This document shows, piece after piece, positions 34,667 through 43,170 of a stretch of DNA of 64,000 nucleotides. Origin of the DNA: Hyphomicrobiales bacterium (lineage in GTDB: Bacteria; Pseudomonadota; Alphaproteobacteria; Rhizobiales; Rhizobiaceae); the NCBI GenBank assembly GCA_900466475.1, contig UBMI01000021.1, positions 186,001 to 250,000 of the forward strand, in the 5' to 3' direction. Numbering within the stretch: position 1 is the first letter of the stretch; every line of letters begins with the position of its first letter. Below the pieces are notes generated by a model. The model worked only from the letters and a program-made list of their open reading frames with translations. It searched no databases and had not been told where the DNA came from. A program made the position numbers and the translations under genes.

Positions 34667-35025
34667 CATAGATGGAGATGGTAGAGCTTGCTCACGATCG
34701 TCCAGCGACCATCGATCTTCAGCAGCGACAGATAGTCGGTGAAGCGCATGCCGGCAAAATCGTCGGTCACTTTCACGGTTGCCGCGTCACCCGATATATC
34801 GATGCTGTCTATATCCATGTAAGGCTGGGTGCCGGGCGGCGCGGCCCCTTCTTCGAGAATAGCGGCGATGAATTCGTCGCGTGAGAGCCATTCCACTGCG
34901 TTCTGATAGTGCCCGATAACAGAGCTTTTCGGGTGAAAGGCCTTCTTCAAGGCCGCCTCATTGGCGAAGGCCATACCCTCGACATAGAGATGAACCGTTG
35001 CTTCGATTGCCTGCCTGTCGGCCAT
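34666..35025 (-). CDS. NTF2/SnoaL-like (lumazine-binding-like) protein
   Basis: A 119-aa cone-fold protein of the NTF2-like superfamily: helix start AIEATVHLYVEGMAFANEAALKKAFHPKS, then GHYQN and a beta sheet ending DYLSLLKIDGRWTIVSKLYHLH. Members are small-molecule binding proteins or enzymes; none is indicated here. ATG 35025 with GAGG 7 nt upstream is preferred over ATG 35043. It is not in an obvious operon. Confidence 0.75.
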   Translation of the reverse strand: MADRQAIEATVHLYVEGMAFANEAALKKAFHPKSSVIGHYQNAVEWLSRDEFIAAILEEGAAPPGTQPYMDIDSIDISGDAATVKVTDDFAGMRFTDYLSLLKIDGRWTIVSKLYHLHL

Positions 35026-35132
35026 ATCGATACCTCGTCCCATATTCCCAGCGGAAAGGATAGGGGCGTGGCGGGCGAAGACAAGATCAGAGGGAGAAGA
35101 GCAGCGCGTGACGGCTGCTCTTCTTGCATGCG

Positions 35133-35633
35133 CTAAGCTGCGCGTGAAGCCTTCTGGTTTGCGGCAGATGTCGCAAGCTTCGTCAGGATCTGGTCGGTCT
35201 TGCCTTCTTCCTGCAGTGTCTGGTCGAGAAGGGTAACAGCGTCCTTGAAGCCCAGCGTTTGCGCCCAGGTTTTCAGTGTCCCGTAGCGGGCGATCTCATA
35301 ATGTTCGACGGCCTGGGCCGCGGAAATCAGGCCAGCATCGACAGCTGCCGTCCCCTTGAACTCCTCCATGATTTCCTCGCCCTCGGCAATGATGCCTTGA
35401 ATTGCTTCGCAGGTCTTGCCCTGGGCGCGCTTGCCGATGATTTCGAAGACCTGCTGCAGTCGCTCGACGTGACCTTCGGTCTCTTCGCGATGCTTTTCAA
35501 AACCCGCCTTCAATTCCTGCGACTGGGCGGCGCGCGCCATTTTCGGCAGGGCGCGTAGTATCTGGCGTTCGGCGAAGTAGATGTCCTTGAGGGTGTCGTA
35601 AAACAGATCTTCCAGCGTCTTTTCCTTGGCCAT
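35133..35633 (-). CDS. DUF892 ferritin-like protein (YciF/YciE family)
   Basis: A 166-aa four-helix protein of the DUF892 family, related to E. coli YciF/YciE. The start TLEDLFYDTLKDIYFAERQILRAL and the E/H-rich helices (EKHREETEGHVERL) carry putative diiron residues. Relatives are induced by osmotic or general stress. ATG 35633 is used; the frame stays open much further upstream (to 36209) but that part lies antisense to the M15-like gene and lacks family similarity. Confidence 0.85.
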   Translation of the reverse strand: MAKEKTLEDLFYDTLKDIYFAERQILRALPKMARAAQSQELKAGFEKHREETEGHVERLQQVFEIIGKRAQGKTCEAIQGIIAEGEEIMEEFKGTAAVDAGLISAAQAVEHYEIARYGTLKTWAQTLGFKDAVTLLDQTLQEEGKTDQILTKLATSAANQKASRAA

Positions 35634-35777
35634 TGTTCCGTTCCTTGTTGGGAGATTTCCGCCCTTGCGGCGACACTGCATAGAAGCATTCACTATGCTA
35701 ATTGTTCCCGTGGAAATCGGGTGGCGCGGTTTGGTCCTCCTGGCAATGATATGAGGAGGGATCGGGGAGGGCGGAAC

Positions 35778-36395
35778 ATGAAGAAACCGGGATCGATGAA
35801 AGGGCTGGAGGATCTCGGGCGGGTGCGCCTGTCGAAGAACTTCTTCTTCCGCGATTTCCTTCATTCCGAAATCGCCGATTTCTACCGTATTCCGAATATT
35901 CCCGAAAATCCTGATCTCGCCATCGAGACAGGCAGGCGGCTTTGCGAAGAACTTCTGGAGCCGCTGGAAGCAACCTTCGGGCGCCTCCATATCCGCTCCG
36001 GCTACCGGGCGCCCGAGGTCAACCGCTTCGGCAATGAAAACAATCTCAACTGCTCGACCAATGCCACGACTGCCGCCCATCACATATGGGACATGCGCGA
36101 TTTCGACGGCTGCATGGGCGCTGCCGTCTGCATTGCCGTTCCCTGGATGGTCGATCGTTACAATGATGAAAGCGACTGGCAGAGGCTCGCCTGGTGGATC
36201 CACGACCACCTGCCCTATGCCTCGCTCTGCTTCTTCCCGAAACTATGGGCTTTCAATATCCAGTGGCACGAGCGGCCGAAGCGGGTGATCCAGAGCTACG
36301 TGCGTCCGCGCGGCATCCTGACCAAGCCGGGCATGGCCAATTGGGAGGGCGATCATTCCGAATGGTATGAAGGCTTTCCGCAACTCAGAAATTGA
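35778..36395 (+). CDS. M15-like peptidase-fold protein
   Basis: A 205-aa cytosolic-looking protein. FGRLHIRSGYRAPEVNRFGN resembles the zinc-ligand region of D-Ala-D-Ala carboxypeptidase/M15 folds, and AAHHIWDMRDFDGCMGA holds a His-x-x-x-x-x-Asp pair as expected for a second ligand. Without a signal peptide, peptidoglycan cleavage in the periplasm is uncertain. ATG 35778 has GGAGG 7 nt upstream. Its last 11 nt overlap the convergent GNAT gene. Confidence 0.55.
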   Translation: MKKPGSMKGLEDLGRVRLSKNFFFRDFLHSEIADFYRIPNIPENPDLAIETGRRLCEELLEPLEATFGRLHIRSGYRAPEVNRFGNENNLNCSTNATTAAHHIWDMRDFDGCMGAAVCIAVPWMVDRYNDESDWQRLAWWIHDHLPYASLCFFPKLWAFNIQWHERPKRVIQSYVRPRGILTKPGMANWEGDHSEWYEGFPQLRN

Positions 36396-36828
36396 TGCGG
36401 TAGCGGATGTGGCCATCACTCTCGACATAAGTGTCGTAGAGTGCACGGGCCGTCCTGTTCTGTTCGCTCGTATGCCAGTAGAGCCGCGACCAGCCATTCT
36501 TCTTGCAGAGGGCCACGAGGTCGTCCATCAACGCCCGGCCGACACCCTTTCCGCGCACATCCTCTGATACGAACAGGTCTTCGAGATAACAGTCCTTACC
36601 GCGGATCCAGGTGCCTTCATGCGTCAGGCAGAGTGTGAAGCCCACAACCTCGCCGTCGAGTTCCGCTACCCGCATGAAGATTGCCGACGCCGGATCAAAG
36701 ACCCGGCGCCAGGTGGAATCGGTGATATCGGCATCGACGGTGACCTCGTAGAAAGCGAGATAGTCCGCCCAGAGCGCACGCCAGCGCGTCTCATCCTCGG
36801 GTCTCGCATCGCGGATCGTCACGGTCAT
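36385..36828 (-). CDS. GNAT-family N-acetyltransferase
   Basis: A 147-aa GNAT enzyme with acetyl-CoA motif A as LEDLFVSEDVRGKGVGRALM (R-G-K-G-V-G) and the usual C-terminal WHTSEQNRTARALYDTYV. It resembles small amine/diamine-type acetyltransferases; the acceptor is unknown. GAGG lies 7 nt before ATG 36828. It lies 14 nt downstream of the aldo/keto reductase gene on the same strand, so the two probably form an operon. Confidence 0.88.
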   Translation of the reverse strand: MTVTIRDARPEDETRWRALWADYLAFYEVTVDADITDSTWRRVFDPASAIFMRVAELDGEVVGFTLCLTHEGTWIRGKDCYLEDLFVSEDVRGKGVGRALMDDLVALCKKNGWSRLYWHTSEQNRTARALYDTYVESDGHIRYRINF

Positions 36829-36842
36829 GCCATCACCTCGTT

Positions 36843-37790
36843 TCAGGCGCCGGCCTCGTCGAGCAGCGCCATCGCCTCGTCGGAGAGCGTAAGCGTTGCC
36901 GATTTCACCAGGCTTTCAAGCTGAGACAGGCTCGTAGCACTGGCGATCGGTGCCGTCACGCCCTTCTTGCGCAGAAGCCAGGCGAGCGAGATTTCCGCCG
37001 GCTTGGCGCCCGTCTCGGCCGAGACCTTGTCGAGTGCGGCAAGGATGCGCATGCCCTTGTCGTTGAGATATTGCGAAACGCGGCCTTCGCGAGCGCGGCC
37101 CTCCGTATTCGCCTTGCTGCGGTATTTGCCGGAGAGAAAGCCGGCTGCGAGGCTGAAATAGGTGATGACGCCGATATCTTCCTTCACACAGAGATCGGCA
37201 AGCGGGCCTTCGAAGCTCGAACGCTCATAGAGATTGTATTCCGGCTGCACCGCCTGATAGCGCGGCAGGCCGGCATTGTCGGCGGCATCGAAGGAGGCCT
37301 GCAGCAGGCTCGCATCATAATTCGAGCAGCCGACGGAGCGGATCTTGCCTTGTTCTAGAAGCTTCGCATAGGCGCCGAGCGATTCCTCATGCGGCGTGTC
37401 CGTATCCGGCCAGTGCGACAGATAGAGATCGATATAGTCGGTCTGCAGCCGGCGCAGCGAATCCTCGACCGCCTTCAGGATATAGCCGGCCTTCAGCGTC
37501 TTGCCCTGGCCCATGTCCGAGCCGACCTTGGTGACGATGACCGCCTTGTCGCGGGAAACCTTTCCCTTCTTCAGCCATTTGCCGATGATCTCTTCGGAAT
37601 CGCCGCCCTTGTTGCCCGGCACCCAGGCGGAATAGACGTCGGCCGTATCGATCGTGTTGAGACCGGCGTCGAAAAAGCCGTCCAGAATGTCGAAGGATGT
37701 TTTTTCATCGGCCGTCCAGCCGAACACATTGCCGCCGAAGACGATCGGCGAGACCGAAAGACCTGTTTTTCCAAGCCGGCGCATTTCCAT
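36843..37790 (-). CDS. aldo/keto reductase
   Basis: A 315-aa NADPH-dependent AKR of TIM-barrel fold. The tetrad is D48, Y53, K88 and the His in LSHWPD; the cofactor-binding SNYDA and ASATSLSQLESL segments are present. It reduces aldehydes or ketones; the substrate is unknown. ATG 37790 is used, with GGGAGAG upstream. It diverges from a Gfo/Idh/MocA gene, a pairing that hints at shared sugar/carbonyl metabolism. Confidence 0.88.
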   Translation of the reverse strand: MEMRRLGKTGLSVSPIVFGGNVFGWTADEKTSFDILDGFFDAGLNTIDTADVYSAWVPGNKGGDSEEIIGKWLKKGKVSRDKAVIVTKVGSDMGQGKTLKAGYILKAVEDSLRRLQTDYIDLYLSHWPDTDTPHEESLGAYAKLLEQGKIRSVGCSNYDASLLQASFDAADNAGLPRYQAVQPEYNLYERSSFEGPLADLCVKEDIGVITYFSLAAGFLSGKYRSKANTEGRAREGRVSQYLNDKGMRILAALDKVSAETGAKPAEISLAWLLRKKGVTAPIASATSLSQLESLVKSATLTLSDEAMALLDEAGA

Positions 37791-37970
37791 GGCGCTCTCC
37801 CAAAATGCTGAAGTGATTGAAATCGGAGGAAACGGCAGAACGCCGTCCATCACTAACCTAGCGTGGACTCCCTTCGAAGGAAACCAAACTTCCGTGATCG
37901 CCCGTCGCGCCATTGCGCCGCATGAGAGGGCTGAATAAGGTGCGCCCGATCGATTGCAGGAGGACCCTTC

Positions 37971-38957
37971 ATGTTGCGTTTCGGTATACTTTCAACGGCC
38001 AAGATCGGCCGGGATAATGTCGTTCCAGCCATTCAGGACGCGGAAAACTGCGTCATCACCGCTATTGCCAGCCGTGATTTTGCGCGTGCCCGGGAGATGG
38101 CGGACCGCTTCTCCGTGCCGCATGCCTTCGGCTCCTATGAGGAAATGCTGGCGTCGGACACGATCGATGCCGTCTATATTCCTTTGCCGACCTCACAGCA
38201 TGTCGAATGGTCGATCAAGGCCGCCAATGCCGGCAAGCATGTGCTCTGCGAAAAGCCGATTGCATTGAAAGCCTCCGAGATCGACGATCTCATCGCCGCG
38301 CGCGACCGCAACAAGGTCATTATCAGTGAGGCCTTCATGGTCACCTATTCGCCGGTCTGGCGGAAGGTTCGCTCGCTGCTGCAGGAGGGTGCGATCGGCG
38401 AGCTCCGTCATGTCCAGGGCGCCTTTACCTATTACAACCGCGACCCCGGCAACATGCGCAACATCCCCGAGCTTGGCGGCGGCGGCCTGCCTGATATTGG
38501 GGTCTATCCTGTTATCAGTACCCGCTTTTCCACCGGCAAGGAGCCGTCCTGGGTCCAGGCAATCACCGAGCGCGATGCCGAGTTCGGCACCGATATCTAT
38601 TCCAGCGTCAAGGCCGATTTCGGTGATTTCGAATTGAGCTTCTATATCTCCACCCAGATGGCCGGCCGCCAGATCATGGTCTTCCACGGCACCGACGGCT
38701 ATATCGAGGTCAAGTCGCCGTTCAACGCCAATCGCTGGGGGCCGGAGGAGATCGAAGTGACCGATCGCGGTCACAGCGAATCCCGGATCATTCGCTTTCA
38801 GGATAGCCGCCAGTACAGGTGCCAGGCGGAGGCTTTTGCCCGTGCTGCCGCAGGCGAAAAGGAAGAAATCGTCACGCTGGAAGATTCCAGGCTCAATCAG
38901 AAGGCTATCGACGCCATCTACCGCGCCAGCGAGAAGGATGGTTGGGAAGCCGTCTAG
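37971..38957 (+). CDS. Gfo/Idh/MocA-family oxidoreductase
   Basis: A 328-aa NAD(P)-dependent oxidoreductase: Rossmann start FGILSTAKIG, catalytic EKP at 94-96 (VLCEKPIAL), and the C-terminal alpha/beta domain with GGGGLPDIGVYPV. It resembles dimeric-dihydrodiol/xylose dehydrogenase-like members; the substrate is unknown. A strong AGGAGG site lies 7 nt before ATG 37971. Its end overlaps the convergent GtrA-like gene by 4 nt. Confidence 0.85.
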   Translation: MLRFGILSTAKIGRDNVVPAIQDAENCVITAIASRDFARAREMADRFSVPHAFGSYEEMLASDTIDAVYIPLPTSQHVEWSIKAANAGKHVLCEKPIALKASEIDDLIAARDRNKVIISEAFMVTYSPVWRKVRSLLQEGAIGELRHVQGAFTYYNRDPGNMRNIPELGGGGLPDIGVYPVISTRFSTGKEPSWVQAITERDAEFGTDIYSSVKADFGDFELSFYISTQMAGRQIMVFHGTDGYIEVKSPFNANRWGPEEIEVTDRGHSESRIIRFQDSRQYRCQAEAFARAAAGEKEEIVTLEDSRLNQKAIDAIYRASEKDGWEAV

Positions 38958-39343
38958 TTTTTCTCGGCTTTGCCGCGGAAGACGAAGCGGGAATAGCCGA
39001 AGAAGCTGAAGAACATCGACGCTGCGGTCGCGAGCACCATCGCGACGAGCGGCTGCAGCGCCGGTAATGACAGAAGCAGCGCCGAATAAAGCCCATAATT
39101 GACGAGGGCTGCCGTCACGCCGACTGAGCCGTAGCGGAAGCCTTCTGCTGCCAGCGATCGGCCTGACCGGTCGAAAGTGAATGTCCGGTTGAAGGCCCAT
39201 GTCGTCGCCATCGCGAGCGCAATGGCAATCAGCCGGCCAATGAAGGGGCCGAGTGGCGTCAGGTGTAGGAGGGCAGCAAGCACGCCCGCATCGACGATGA
39301 AGCCAAGGCCACCGGCGATCGCGAAACGAATGAGTTTCTTCAT
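38954..39343 (-). CDS. GtrA-family membrane protein
   Basis: A 129-aa protein with four membrane segments and the GtrA signature (FAIAGGLGFIVDAGV, then TWAFNRTFTF and YGLYSALLL). GtrA proteins are thought to flip polyprenyl-phosphate-linked sugars across the inner membrane. Its ATG overlaps the stop of the GT2 gene upstream (39340-39343), so the two are translationally coupled. Confidence 0.88.
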   Translation of the reverse strand: MKKLIRFAIAGGLGFIVDAGVLAALLHLTPLGPFIGRLIAIALAMATTWAFNRTFTFDRSGRSLAAEGFRYGSVGVTAALVNYGLYSALLLSLPALQPLVAMVLATAASMFFSFFGYSRFVFRGKAEKN

Positions 39344-40335
39344 GCGGCATCCGCCTTCTTGCCATCGAGTGTTATGGCTGAGGTTTTATCCTTTACCGAA
39401 ACCGGTGCTGCAAGGCTCATATAATGGATACGCAGCTGCTCAGCCCGCGCCCGCGCAACGGAATCGAGGATCACGCCGGCAGTAAACAGCATGATGGAGA
39501 TCATCGCCAGTGCCGTCGAAAGCACCCAGGTCGGCATGCGGCTGACGAGGCCGGTCGCAAAATATTCCGCCAGGACCGGACCCATGAAGCCGAGACTTGC
39601 CAGCATGAAGAACGCGCTGATCGTGCCGAAGAAGGCGAAGGGCCGCGTCTCCTTCATCAGCATCGCAAACATCCAAAGGATCTTGCCACCATCGCGGAAG
39701 GTCGAGAGCTTCGAATGCGAGCCCTCCGGGCGCCGCCCGTAATGCAGTTCCAGTTCACTGACAGGCAGTTTCAGCCGCGACGCATGCACCGACATCTCCG
39801 TTTCGATCTCGAAACCGCCAGAAACTGCGGGGAAGCTCTTGACGAAACGGCGCGAGAAGGCCCGGTAGCCGGAGAAGATGTCGGTAAAGTCAGGTCCGAA
39901 GATTGCGCGATAGAGGATGTTGAACAGGCGGTTGCCGAGGGCATGTCCCTGCCGGCCGGCATCGTCATGCACGCCGCGCCGCGTGCCGACCACCATATCG
40001 GCCCTTTCCGTCAGCAGTGTCCGCACCAGCTCTTCGGCATCCTCAGGTGCATAGGTCCCATCACCGTCGGCGATGATATAGATGTCGGCATCAATGTCGG
40101 CGAACATGCGCCGCACCACATGGCCCTTGCCCTGACGCCGCTCGCGCACGACATGCGCGCCGGCAAGCATGGCATGCAATGCCGTGCCGTCAGTGGAATT
40201 ATTGTCGTAGACATGGATATGCGCATCGGGCAATGCCGCCCGGAACCCCCTGACGACAGCCCCGATCGTCGCCGCTTCGTTGTAGCAGGGAAGCAGAACG
40301 ACAATGTCAGGACTTTCGCTGAGCGATCGCGCCAT
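39340..40335 (-). CDS. GtrB/DPM1-like family 2 glycosyltransferase
   Basis: A 331-aa membrane-linked GT2: IVVLLPCYNEAATI start, the metal-binding D90-G-D92 in IIADGDGTYAPED, and TDIFSGYRAFSRRF, followed by two C-terminal membrane segments (about 230-300). This is the layout of polyprenyl-phosphate sugar synthases (GtrB, DPM1-like). It should load a sugar on the lipid carrier that GtrA flips. ATG 40335 is used. It diverges from the GT-C gene at 40489. Confidence 0.88.
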   Translation of the reverse strand: MARSLSESPDIVVLLPCYNEAATIGAVVRGFRAALPDAHIHVYDNNSTDGTALHAMLAGAHVVRERRQGKGHVVRRMFADIDADIYIIADGDGTYAPEDAEELVRTLLTERADMVVGTRRGVHDDAGRQGHALGNRLFNILYRAIFGPDFTDIFSGYRAFSRRFVKSFPAVSGGFEIETEMSVHASRLKLPVSELELHYGRRPEGSHSKLSTFRDGGKILWMFAMLMKETRPFAFFGTISAFFMLASLGFMGPVLAEYFATGLVSRMPTWVLSTALAMISIMLFTAGVILDSVARARAEQLRIHYMSLAAPVSVKDKTSAITLDGKKADAA

Positions 40336-40488
40336 GGGGTTACACTCGTTACAAAGAAACCGCGGCGAATTTACGCCATGCTGCGTTAACAAGCCCCTAT
40401 AAGAAGCGAAAGCTGTCGCGTCCTGTGGTTTACACTTTCTTGATAAGCCAAGGCTAAGGTTTGCCTATCACGCAACGACCTGGCTATC

Positions 40489-42339
40489 ATGATGAACGCA
40501 GTGCAGCCGATCACCAAGGCGCAAGCCACATCAGTCAGGACTGGAATCATCGGCAATATTCGGCAGCTGCTGACGCGTCTCCTGCCATCCGCCCTCATCT
40601 ACAGCCTTGTTCTGATCGGCATTATCGTCGTCATGAAATACGCCGGGGGTCCGGTCGATTATGTCGGCCCCGACAATGATGACGGCATGCGCCTCGTGGA
40701 GGTCAGGGACTTTCTGAACGGGCAGGGCTGGTTCGATCTGATGCAGTATCGGCTCGGCCTCGGCGAAGGCACGCTCATGCACTGGTCGCGGCTGATCGAC
40801 TTGCCGATCGCTGCACTAATCCGCTTCTTCGGCCTCTTGCTCGGCCATGATGCTGCGGAAGCTGCTGCACTCGTGGTCTGGCCCCTGTCGCTCGTTTTTC
40901 CTGCCATGCTTGCCATGGGTCTTGCCGGACGGCGTGTCGGCGGCCTTGCCGGCATGCACCTGTCTTTCTGCTTTGCCGGCATGGCGGTCTATACCGGCAA
41001 TCGCTTTGCGCCAGGCGCCATCGATCACCACAATGCTCAGCTCGCGCTCGTCGCAACCATGGTGGCGATGCTCTTCGATGAAAAGCAGCGCGCCTGGAAC
41101 TACGTCGTTGCTGGCGCGTCAGCCGCCCTGGCGATCGCGATCGGCGCGGAAACCACGCCCTTCGTTGCCATCTATTGCCTTGTCGTAGCGCTGCTTTGGG
41201 TCTGGGAAGGCGAGCCGTTCGCCGCCGCCACCAAAGCTTTCGGCCTCAGCCTGGCTGTTGCGATCAGCATCCTCTTCTTTGCAACGGTATCGCCACAGCA
41301 CTATTCAGCGGTGACTTGCGACAATCTTTCGCTCGGCTTCTACAGCCTGGCAACCATTGGCGGTGGTCTGCTGCTCGCCGCCGCGATCTTTGCGAGCCGT
41401 CTCGGCCGCGGCTTGCGTCTTGCCGTGATTGCGGCTGTCGGCGCCGCTGTTTTCGGCTCCGCCATGGTTATTGCCCCGGAATGCCTGCGCAATCCGCTTG
41501 CCGACCTCGATCCCATGCTGGTCGAACTCTGGCTGCGCAATGTCTCGGAAGCGCAATCCATTCTCGCTCTTGGCAGGACAGATCCCTTTTCCCTTGGCGC
41601 ATTCTATGCGCCTGGCCTGCTCGCGATCGCCGTCTGTATTTTCCGCTCCGTGCAGGGCGATCGCGTGCAAGTCCATCTCGTCCTTCTGGCACTCTTGAGC
41701 GTCAGCTGGGCGGTTGCACTGGTTCAGGTCCGGGGAGCCGTATTCTCAAATCTGCTATCCATCCTGCCGCTTGCCTTGCTGATCATCGACGTGCGCCGCG
41801 TGTCGAACGGCGACAGCGAAAATGCCGCGGCTGCCCTCATCTATATCGTGACGGTCCTGGCAAGCGTGCCGGCGGTATGGGCCGTCGGCGGTGCGCTTGT
41901 CGAAATGCAGGTGAACAAGACGAAGGATACGGAGGTGGCGGATAAACCATCATGTTCCTCCAGGCAGGCGCTCGCGCCGCTTGGCGGCCTGCCTGCGGGT
42001 CTCGTCTCGGCGCCGTCGGAAATGGGTGTGCCGATCCTGCGCTACACCGCCAACCGTGTTTTATCGGCGCCCTATCATCGCAACCAAGGCGGCATGCTGA
42101 CCGAGATGCATATAGGTCTGGCCGAGCCGCAGGAAGCAGAGGCCTTTCTGAAGGGAGCGGGCGTTACTGTTCTTGCCTTCTGCCCGGATGATCTGCAGAC
42201 AAGCGAAATCGCCAAATTGAAGCCCGACGGGCTTTATGCACAACTTGGCAAGGGCAATATTCCTGGCTATCTCGATCCGCTGCCAAAAGCTACGGATAGC
42301 GGCGTCCAGTTCTTCCGTTATCGGCCGGCGTCGGACTGA
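40489..42339 (+). CDS. polytopic GT-C-like glycosyltransferase
   Basis: A 616-aa protein with about ten membrane segments and a C-terminal soluble part (from about residue 480). GPDNDDGMRL (60-69) in the first periplasmic loop and APGAIDHHNAQ (D179-H180-H181) are acidic/His motifs of the kind found in lipid-linked-sugar-dependent GT-C enzymes such as STT3/PMT relatives. With GtrA and GtrB-like genes across a 150-bp divergent gap, it is the likely final transferase that attaches the lipid-linked sugar to an envelope glycan or protein. The acceptor is unknown. Confidence 0.7.
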   Translation: MMNAVQPITKAQATSVRTGIIGNIRQLLTRLLPSALIYSLVLIGIIVVMKYAGGPVDYVGPDNDDGMRLVEVRDFLNGQGWFDLMQYRLGLGEGTLMHWSRLIDLPIAALIRFFGLLLGHDAAEAAALVVWPLSLVFPAMLAMGLAGRRVGGLAGMHLSFCFAGMAVYTGNRFAPGAIDHHNAQLALVATMVAMLFDEKQRAWNYVVAGASAALAIAIGAETTPFVAIYCLVVALLWVWEGEPFAAATKAFGLSLAVAISILFFATVSPQHYSAVTCDNLSLGFYSLATIGGGLLLAAAIFASRLGRGLRLAVIAAVGAAVFGSAMVIAPECLRNPLADLDPMLVELWLRNVSEAQSILALGRTDPFSLGAFYAPGLLAIAVCIFRSVQGDRVQVHLVLLALLSVSWAVALVQVRGAVFSNLLSILPLALLIIDVRRVSNGDSENAAAALIYIVTVLASVPAVWAVGGALVEMQVNKTKDTEVADKPSCSSRQALAPLGGLPAGLVSAPSEMGVPILRYTANRVLSAPYHRNQGGMLTEMHIGLAEPQEAEAFLKGAGVTVLAFCPDDLQTSEIAKLKPDGLYAQLGKGNIPGYLDPLPKATDSGVQFFRYRPASD

Positions 42340-42349
42340 GTCCCGTCTT

Positions 42350-42592
42350 TCAGGAGTGGACGAGTACAGCCCGCAGGCGATCGGTGGTAAAGAGGCCGCC
42401 GAGGTAAAGCAGCAGGCCGGCATTGTAACCGATGATCGTGTAGAAAAGCGCCAGGAATGAAACCGCACCGCCAGAGACAATCGCGGCGATGGCAAAGGTT
42501 ACAGCGATCAGCATGGCGACGATTGCAATGACGCCGGCTGAGCGCATAAGGCCAGCGGTGAGGCCCAGGGTGGTTGCTGTCAGGATGATCAT
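42350..42592 (-). CDS. small membrane protein, unknown
   Basis: An 80-aa hydrophobic protein with two membrane segments (about 4-40 and 45-68) and the tail TTDRLRAVLVHS. AGAGGTGA lies 6-8 nt before the start codon, supporting a real gene. No family is recognised. It converges on the GT-C gene with a 10-nt gap. Confidence 0.65.
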   Translation of the reverse strand: MIILTATTLGLTAGLMRSAGVIAIVAMLIAVTFAIAAIVSGGAVSFLALFYTIIGYNAGLLLYLGGLFTTDRLRAVLVHS

Positions 42593-42779
42593 GTTGTCAC
42601 CTCTTCTTCAGGTCGTTTGCGAGGAACCTAGGGGTCCTCCGCTAACAAAAGTTTATTGGCCACCCTTAATGAAAGCTGCACTTGCAGCCATGGTTACGGA
42701 TGCGTTCACCTGACGGCATTTCCTCCGGCTCGCGCCGGGCATGTGTTTCGATACAGTTCAACTCTGTTACAGGCTGAAA

Positions 42780-42814
42780 AGTTCCGTTACTTTTCCATTT
42801 ACGTAAACGGAACT
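42780..42814. promoter_or_regulatory. inverted repeat in the xseA upstream region
   Basis: AGTTCCGTT (42780-42788) and AACGGAACT (42806-42814) form a perfect 9-bp inverted repeat with a 17-nt spacer rich in A/T and containing TTTACGTAAA-like sequence. It could be an operator or the base of an RNA hairpin. No regulator gene is adjacent. Confidence 0.35.
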
Positions 42815-42927
42815 CTCCGGCTGCAACATCCGCGCTCGCACGAAGCAGCATTACGCTGTCAATTCGATCGCGCCTGATCGACCAGTTGTTCGGAAAGAGG
42901 GCGAGCCGAAACCTATAAGGTTGAGCA

Positions 42928-43044
42928 ATGGCGACGATGATAGAAGCGACCGCTCCCGCGTCGCCCATCGACGGGGAATTTTCACTGTCACCAACATGCT
43001 CATTTTCGGGTCGGGTGTTCGCCACTCCCTACGAACATGAATGA
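42928..43044 (+). CDS. possible small ORF upstream of xseA
   Basis: A 38-codon frame starting MATMIEATAPASP with AAGG 7 nt upstream. No family is recognised and the length is close to chance. It could be a leader peptide or the remnant of a lost gene. Confidence 0.2.
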   Translation: MATMIEATAPASPIDGEFSLSPTCSFSGRVFATPYEHE

Positions 43045-43170
43045 TACTAAGATTTTTTTTAGAGTAGCGATATCCCTATTTCTTGGGTCTCCCACCGTTT
43101 TTTGAATAAAAATTCGCCCTTCCCCGGCCCCGACCTTTCAGTTTAAGGGCGATCAAAATAGAAAGAGGGG

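Larger units (their letters stand above)
42593..43170. other. long intergenic region before xseA
   Basis: About 580 bp without a confident gene. It holds the inverted repeat at 42780-42814, a possible 38-aa frame at 42928-43044 and a T-rich run near 43055. Any larger frame here is without family resemblance. Confidence 0.5.

Noticed and set aside
35634..36209. N-terminal extension of the DUF892 gene
   Set aside because: It would lie antisense to the M15-like gene and lacks similarity; ATG 35633 has the family start and a ribosome binding site.
42666..43025. Minus-strand 119-codon frame before xseA
   Set aside because: Composition and lack of any recognised domain or good ribosome binding site suggest chance; the region is treated as intergenic.
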